Assembly (NCBI RefSeq): GCF_000013665.1
Contig: NC_007912.1
Coordinates: forward strand, 1,660,501 to 1,724,500
Reading direction: 5' to 3'
Length of the DNA: 64,000 bases
Origin: Saccharophagus degradans 2-40
Lineage (GTDB): Bacteria; Pseudomonadota; Gammaproteobacteria; Pseudomonadales; Cellvibrionaceae
The notes beneath the pieces were generated by a model that ran no database searches, was not told the DNA's origin, and saw only the letters and a list, made by a program, of their open reading frames with translations. Made by a program: the position numbers and the translations under genes. Every line of letters starts with the position of its first letter. The first letter of the stretch is position 1. Below, one piece after another: positions 60,262 through 64,000 of the stretch.

Positions 60262-62058
60262 ATGAATCAACAGGAACGCATGCAAGTTCTTGGTTATATC
60301 GAAAAATACAGTGCAGAATTCAGTAAATTAACCGCCGATGTAATGAACCGAGTGTTAACCAATACTATGGCTAGCGACGGCAGTGAGCCGCCTGCGGGCT
60401 TGGTAATGCCCGAACAGGGCAGTGTGCGCATTAACCCCGAGCAATTTCTAAACCAGCAAATGCAGTTTATGCAGCAACAACAACAGCTGTGGCAAAGCGC
60501 AAGCCAGGCGTTTTTAGGGGGTAATGTAGAGACGTTAATAGAGCCTGCAAAAGGCGACAAGCGCTTTGCCGACCCAGATTGGGATGGCAACCCCGTATTT
60601 AATTACATTAAGCAAGCTTACCTACTAAATGCGCAGTATATGAATCAATTAGTCGACTCTATGGAGTTCGACGACCCAAAGCTCGCAGAGCAGGTGCGTT
60701 TTTACACGCGGCAATATGTTAGCTCTGTAGCCCCTACCAATTTCTTACTCACCAACCCCGAAGTGTGCAAAGAAATTTTGCAAACAGAAGGGGAAAATCT
60801 CGCGCGCGGCATGGATAACTTTATGCGCGATTTAGAACAAAGCCCTACCGAAGCGTTAAAAATTACTCAGGTTAAAAGCGACGCTTTTGTATTGGGTAAA
60901 GATCTCGCTAATACCGAGGGTGGGGTAGTGTTTAAAAATGAGCTTATTGAGCTTATACAGTACAAGCCTACTACCGAGCAGGTACATTCTGTGCCGCTAC
61001 TCATTTTGCCGCCGTTTATTAACAAGTACTACATACTTGATTTAGGTGAAAAGAAATCCCTTGTTAAGTGGTTGGTAAGCCAAGGGTTCACCGTGTTTAT
61101 GGCCTCTTGGGTTAACCCCAACAAGCAGCATGCCACATTTGGCTTTGATGAATATGTAGAGTTGGGCGCTATAGCCGCACTTGATGCAGTATGCGAAATA
61201 ACCGGCGCAGAAAAAGTAAACGTGGCGGGTTATTGTGTTGGTGGCACATTACTGGGTATTACCCAAAGCGTGCTTAAGGCCCGTGGTGATAACCGTATCA
61301 ATACCTGTACTTTTCTCACTACGTTATTTGATTTTTCTGAGCCTGGCGAAGTGGGAAATTACCTGTCGGAAGATAGCTTTGCGGTGATTGAAAAAACCGT
61401 AAAAACCAAAGGCTACTTTGACGGCCGAGTGCTGGCATTAAGCTTTAGCTTGTTGCGCGAAAATAACTTGTTTTGGTCGTTTTTTATCGATAACTACCTA
61501 AAGGGCAAAGACCCAATGCCCTTCGATATTTTGTATTGGAATAGCGATTCCACCAATGTGCCGGCGGCTGTGTATATTTACTATTTGCGCAATATGTATT
61601 TAGATAACCAGCTCAAACACGCAGGTGCGCTTACCATTTGCGATACCCCTGTAGACCTCGCTCAGGTGGGGGTGCCGAGTTACTGTTTGGCCGCACAAGC
61701 GGATCACATTGTGCTTTGGCAGGCCGCCTATAAAAGCGCGCAAATACTCGCTAATAATGAAGCCGCGCAAGTGCGCTTTGTGCTTACAGAGTCTGGCCAT
61801 GTTGCCGGTGTGGTTAACCCCACAGACCGCGGCAAATATCCACATTGGGTAAACGATACCTTAGCTGCGGACGCCGAAAGCTGGATGGCCGAAGCGAAAC
61901 AGCAAGAGGGCTCGTGGTGGAGTGACTGGCGCGACTGGTTAGCTGCAAGGGCGGGAGAGCAGTGTGCTGCACCGGCAGTAGGCAGCAAAAAACACCCAGT
62001 AGTGGGTGATGCGCCGGGAAGCTATGTGAAGGTTAGGCTCGATCATCAAGCCCTATAA
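60262..62058 (+). CDS. phaC: Class I polyhydroxyalkanoate synthase
   Basis: Polymerises (R)-3-hydroxyacyl-CoA into PHA at the granule surface. The ATG at 60262 with AAGGA 6 bp upstream gives 598 residues, near the 589 of Cupriavidus necator PhaC; a TTG at 60256 adds two. The lipase-like box GYCVGG has the nucleophile Cys325; Asp481 (AAQADHIV) and His513 (ESGHVAGVVN) complete the triad. LLILPPFINKYYILDL and the GSWWxDW-like ending are class I features. A Gln-rich stretch lies at residues about 64-78. It is followed by phaR. Confidence 0.96.
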   Translation: MNQQERMQVLGYIEKYSAEFSKLTADVMNRVLTNTMASDGSEPPAGLVMPEQGSVRINPEQFLNQQMQFMQQQQQLWQSASQAFLGGNVETLIEPAKGDKRFADPDWDGNPVFNYIKQAYLLNAQYMNQLVDSMEFDDPKLAEQVRFYTRQYVSSVAPTNFLLTNPEVCKEILQTEGENLARGMDNFMRDLEQSPTEALKITQVKSDAFVLGKDLANTEGGVVFKNELIELIQYKPTTEQVHSVPLLILPPFINKYYILDLGEKKSLVKWLVSQGFTVFMASWVNPNKQHATFGFDEYVELGAIAALDAVCEITGAEKVNVAGYCVGGTLLGITQSVLKARGDNRINTCTFLTTLFDFSEPGEVGNYLSEDSFAVIEKTVKTKGYFDGRVLALSFSLLRENNLFWSFFIDNYLKGKDPMPFDILYWNSDSTNVPAAVYIYYLRNMYLDNQLKHAGALTICDTPVDLAQVGVPSYCLAAQADHIVLWQAAYKSAQILANNEAAQVRFVLTESGHVAGVVNPTDRGKYPHWVNDTLAADAESWMAEAKQQEGSWWSDWRDWLAARAGEQCAAPAVGSKKHPVVGDAPGSYVKVRLDHQAL

Positions 62059-62168
62059 GGGCTATACTTCTGTTAAAACAGCGCGCAGGTGTTGTTTTGG
62101 CTAATGCCAGCTACATTTTAGGGGCAGCCACGGCGCGCTGTTACAGTCATTTATGCGGAAGCTTCACA

Positions 62169-62657
62169 GTGATAACAATTAAAAAATACCCCAATCGTAG
62201 GCTCTACGACACCTCTCAAAGTCAATATGTAAACATAGATGGCATTCGCGAGCTGGTTATGCAACACAAAGAGTTTCGCGTAATCGATTCCAAAACAGAG
62301 GAAGACCTCACCAAATCGATTTTGCTGCAAATTATTAGTGAAGTGGAGAGCAACGAGAATCAAGCGTTGCTCACACAAACCTTGCTTAAGCAGTTAATCC
62401 GCTTTTACGGTAACGATATGCAAGGCTTTATGCGCCAATACTTAGAGCAAAGTGTGGCAACCTTTTTAGACCAGCAAGATACAGTGCAGGGAATGATGAA
62501 AGGGGTGATGGATGCATCGTCGCCAATGAACGTATTTGGCCAATTTATAGAGCAAAATATGTCCATGTGGAACGCGTTTACTCAGTCTGCAAAGCCCGCG
62601 GCGAGTGGCGCCAAAAAGCCCGAAAAGAACGAGAAACCACCGGAAGAAGACTCATAA
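62169..62657 (+). CDS. phaR: PHB synthesis repressor PhaR
   Basis: 162 residues from GTG 62169 (VITIKKYPNRRLYDT), with GCGGAAG upstream; a longer frame from TTG 62097 adds 24 unconserved residues. The N-terminal KKYPNRRLYDTSQSQYVNIDGIRELV is the PhaR DNA-binding domain; DLTKSILLQIISEVE follows as the accumulation-regulatory domain. The C-terminal third is helical, then Lys/Pro/Glu rich. Known role: binds PHB granules and represses phasin genes until polymer titrates it. TGC-rich boxes at the downstream phasin promoters are its likely targets. Confidence 0.94.
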   Translation: MITIKKYPNRRLYDTSQSQYVNIDGIRELVMQHKEFRVIDSKTEEDLTKSILLQIISEVESNENQALLTQTLLKQLIRFYGNDMQGFMRQYLEQSVATFLDQQDTVQGMMKGVMDASSPMNVFGQFIEQNMSMWNAFTQSAKPAASGAKKPEKNEKPPEEDS

Positions 62658-62711
62658 CTAACGGTTATTAAGGGTTAATTTAGCTATCGCTAAATGATCT
62701 TGTTTCTCTTG

Positions 62712-62785
62712 TGCAGTGCAGCAAAATTGTCTTGATTCTGTCATGCTCACACCTTACACTTAAGTTGTGTTTTGCAGTGCAGCAT
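62712..62785 (+). promoter_or_regulatory. Phasin promoter flanked by two TGC boxes
   Basis: TTGATT (62732-62737) and TACACT (62755-62760) are 17 bp apart. TGCAGTGCAGCA occurs at 62712-62723, upstream of the -35, and again at 62773-62784, over or just after the expected transcription start. The boxes are candidate PhaR operators. Confidence 0.65.
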
Positions 62786-62806
62786 AACCCTCAGGAGAAT
62801 CACATT

Positions 62807-63121
62807 ATGTTAGACAAGATCTTTGAACAATCTCAAACCGCTTTTAAACCAATGAGCGATTTAGCCGCATTAAATACTAAGATGCTCGAGGAAGTTGCAG
62901 AAAAGCAAAAAGCTTTTGTTAGCGATATGGTAAGCGACAGCATGGCCTACGCTAAAGAGCTTAGTGCTCAGAAAGACTTTTCTGGCATCTATCAAACGCA
63001 AAAGAACTACTTGGAATCTGTGCAAGAAAAAATGATTGCAGCTTCTACAGATGCATACAGTTTTATGACTGCTACCCAAGAGAAAGTAAGCGACGTAATT
63101 AAAAGCAACACGCCAGCGTAA
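62807..63121 (+). CDS. phaP: Phasin family protein
   Basis: 104 residues from ATG 62807 (MLDKIFEQSQTAFKPMSDL), supported by AGGAGA 8 bp upstream; a longer frame from 62711 would run through the promoter and operator. It is all-helical and amphipathic with NTKMLEEVAEKQKAFVSDMVSDSMAYAKEL and QKNYLESVQEKMIAASTDAYSFM, the phasin pattern. It coats PHB granules and limits their size. Probably the main phasin, with its own promoter, PhaR-type boxes and terminator. Confidence 0.88.
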   Translation: MLDKIFEQSQTAFKPMSDLAALNTKMLEEVAEKQKAFVSDMVSDSMAYAKELSAQKDFSGIYQTQKNYLESVQEKMIAASTDAYSFMTATQEKVSDVIKSNTPA

Positions 63122-63154
63122 GGTAGATTTGAGCGTGTTACTTGTCTGATGTTG

Positions 63155-63178
63155 AAGCCCGGTACTGCCGGGCTTTTT
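63155..63178 (+). terminator. Terminator after the phasin gene
   Basis: AAGCCCGG, a 5-nt loop, CCGGGCTTTTT; about 33 bp after the stop. Confidence 0.9.
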
Positions 63179-63240
63179 AATGTCTGGATGGAAACATTTT
63201 AGAAAAAACGCACAATTTTTTTAATTGGCGCCAAAGGGTA

Positions 63241-63288
63241 TTGATGTTGGCCTTTGGCAAGAATAATATTTGATGCTGCGCCGCAAAA
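63241..63288 (+). promoter_or_regulatory. Promoter of second phasin with inverted TGC box
   Basis: TTGATG (63241-63246) and TAATAT (63264-63269) are 17 bp apart. Directly downstream, the reverse complement of 63273-63288 reads TTTTGCGGCGCAGCAT, matching TTTTGCAGTGCAGCAT at 62770-62785 with two differences. It is a candidate PhaR site over the start point. Confidence 0.6.
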
Positions 63289-63331
63289 TTCACGTTTGTG
63301 GGCGGGTTTCTCGCCTGACTAGGAGTGTGTT

Positions 63332-63862
63332 ATGGACTACAGATTTTCAAATCAAGTTTCAGAGCAAGTTTCGGAACAAATCGGGCCGGTATTTGCGCCA
63401 ATGTTGGCTCTCTGGGATGCCAACCTTAAAGCCTTCGAGGCAGTACTTGGGCAGCAAGCCCAACTGCTAGATGAGGTGGTTGTTAGTTGTTCAGAATTGG
63501 CTGATGATTTATCAAAGGCTGACTCTTTAGAAACCGTATGGACGTTACATAAAAAATGCTCTAGTAAGTTGCAGGGTATTTATGTCGACTCCATAAAGAA
63601 AACGCCACAAGCTTTTAAAGAGAGTGAAGCGTTAATGGTGGAAGCGTTAGAAAACGCAGGTGATTTTAGTGCGCTTACTGCGGAATTTGAAAAAGTGACT
63701 CAAGCATCGCCAGCCAAGCCTGCTAAGAAAGCAGCGGCTACAAAACCCGCGGCAAAGAAAACAGCTGCCAAGAAAAAGACGGCTAAAAAAGCAGAACCTC
63801 AACCAGAGGCAGCTAGCGAGCCTGTAAAAGCGGAAGAGCAAGAATTAGAAACACACAATTAA
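63332..63862 (+). CDS. Phasin-like protein with histone-like Lys/Ala tail (PhaF-type)
   Basis: 176 residues with TAGGAG before the ATG. Residues 1 to about 125 are helical and phasin-like (VFAPMLALWDANLKAFEAVLGQQAQLLDEV, ETVWTLHKKCSSKLQGIY). Residues about 128-160 are a tail of KPAKKAAATKPAAKKTAAKKK character, like histone H1 or the C-terminus of Pseudomonas PhaF, followed by an acidic end. Such proteins bridge granules to the nucleoid so that polymer is shared at division; that role is inferred here from the tail. Own promoter with a PhaR-like box. Confidence 0.82.
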   Translation: MDYRFSNQVSEQVSEQIGPVFAPMLALWDANLKAFEAVLGQQAQLLDEVVVSCSELADDLSKADSLETVWTLHKKCSSKLQGIYVDSIKKTPQAFKESEALMVEALENAGDFSALTAEFEKVTQASPAKPAKKAAATKPAAKKTAAKKKTAKKAEPQPEAASEPVKAEEQELETHN

Positions 63863-63880
63863 GCGTGTGTTGCAGGAAGT

Positions 63881-63918
63881 AAAAAGCGCAGCTGGCGTGT
63901 ATTTCGTCTAGCTGCGCT
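63881..63918 (-). terminator. Terminator of phaB (minus strand)
   Basis: AGCGCAGCT (63885-63893) pairs with AGCTGCGCT (63910-63918). The AAAAA on the plus-strand left side becomes a U run after the hairpin on the minus strand, so it ends the phaB transcript about 20 bp after its stop. Confidence 0.8.
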
Positions 63919-63936
63919 GTAAGCGGCGAAAGTTGC

Positions 63937-64000
63937 TTAATACATGTGTTGGCCACCGTTAATTGACAGGGTAGAGCCAGTAATAAAGCCCGCGTTATCA
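63937..64000 (-). CDS. phaB: Acetoacetyl-CoA reductase PhaB, C-terminal end only
   Basis: On the minus strand the last 21 bp-triplets before the right edge read DNAGFITGSTLSINGGQHMY and then TAA (63937-63939). The FITGSTLSINGGQHM ending is the hallmark of PhaB-type acetoacetyl-CoA reductases (usual form YITGATxxINGGxHM), which supply (R)-3-hydroxybutyryl-CoA to PhaC. Most of the gene lies outside the window. It is convergent with the second phasin gene and completes a PHB synthesis cluster. Confidence 0.85.
   Translation of the reverse strand, partial: DNAGFITGSTLSINGGQHMY

Overview
The window looks like a chromosomal segment of a marine, polysaccharide-degrading gammaproteobacterium of the Cellvibrionales. 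My best guess is Saccharophagus degradans or a close relative. That identification is inference from gene content: a giant cadherin-like secreted protein, a GH94 cellobiose phosphorylase, a PHB granule locus, an Na+-pumping oxaloacetate decarboxylase and the alaS-lysC-csrA-tRNA-Ser gene order. No database search was possible.

Layout. 1-23919 is the 3' part of one enormous reading frame, open at the left edge. It has 7,972 visible residues, most of them 66 copies of a 103-residue VCBS/cadherin-like unit that repeats at exactly 309 bp. The frame ends with a PA14-like domain, a tandem-95-type domain and an RTX type I secretion tail. 23989-26627 holds an alpha/beta hydrolase, an M23 peptidase, a Trm112-like protein and a HIT protein. 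26682-32233 is a housekeeping block: alaS, lysC, csrA, tRNA-Ser(GCT), mgsA on the minus strand, and tRNA-Arg(ACG). 32547-41039 carries a possible 35-residue protein, ggt, dusC, the oadGAB sodium pump and pyk. 41109-44196 holds a stand-alone receiver protein, a small charged protein, bolA, trhO and a GNAT acetyltransferase.

44272-58943 is the most unusual organisation. Two paralogous four-gene modules lie in opposite orientation: a TetR regulator, a two-times-six-helix RND/MMPL exporter, a LolA-like periplasmic protein and an outer-membrane barrel of the DUF1302 kind. Between them sit the cellobiose phosphorylase gene (minus strand) and a divergent DUF4380 mutarotase-fold gene. The gene set suggests an envelope-spanning route for a hydrophobic compound. 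The plus-strand module has a NemR-like palindrome in front of both its tetR and its exporter.

59103-64000 is a polyhydroxybutyrate locus: 3-hydroxybutyrate dehydrogenase, a DUF6489-type small protein, class I PHA synthase, the PhaR regulator, a phasin, a second phasin with a histone-like Lys/Ala tail, and the last codons of phaB entering from the right edge on the minus strand. A TGC-rich box recurs at both phasin promoters and is a candidate PhaR operator.

I saw no CRISPR array, insertion sequence, prophage or integrase. Start codons were revised from the longest frame where a Shine-Dalgarno sequence or family length argued for it (alaS, pyk, bolA, phaC, phaR, the phasin, the Trm112-like gene and one RND exporter).
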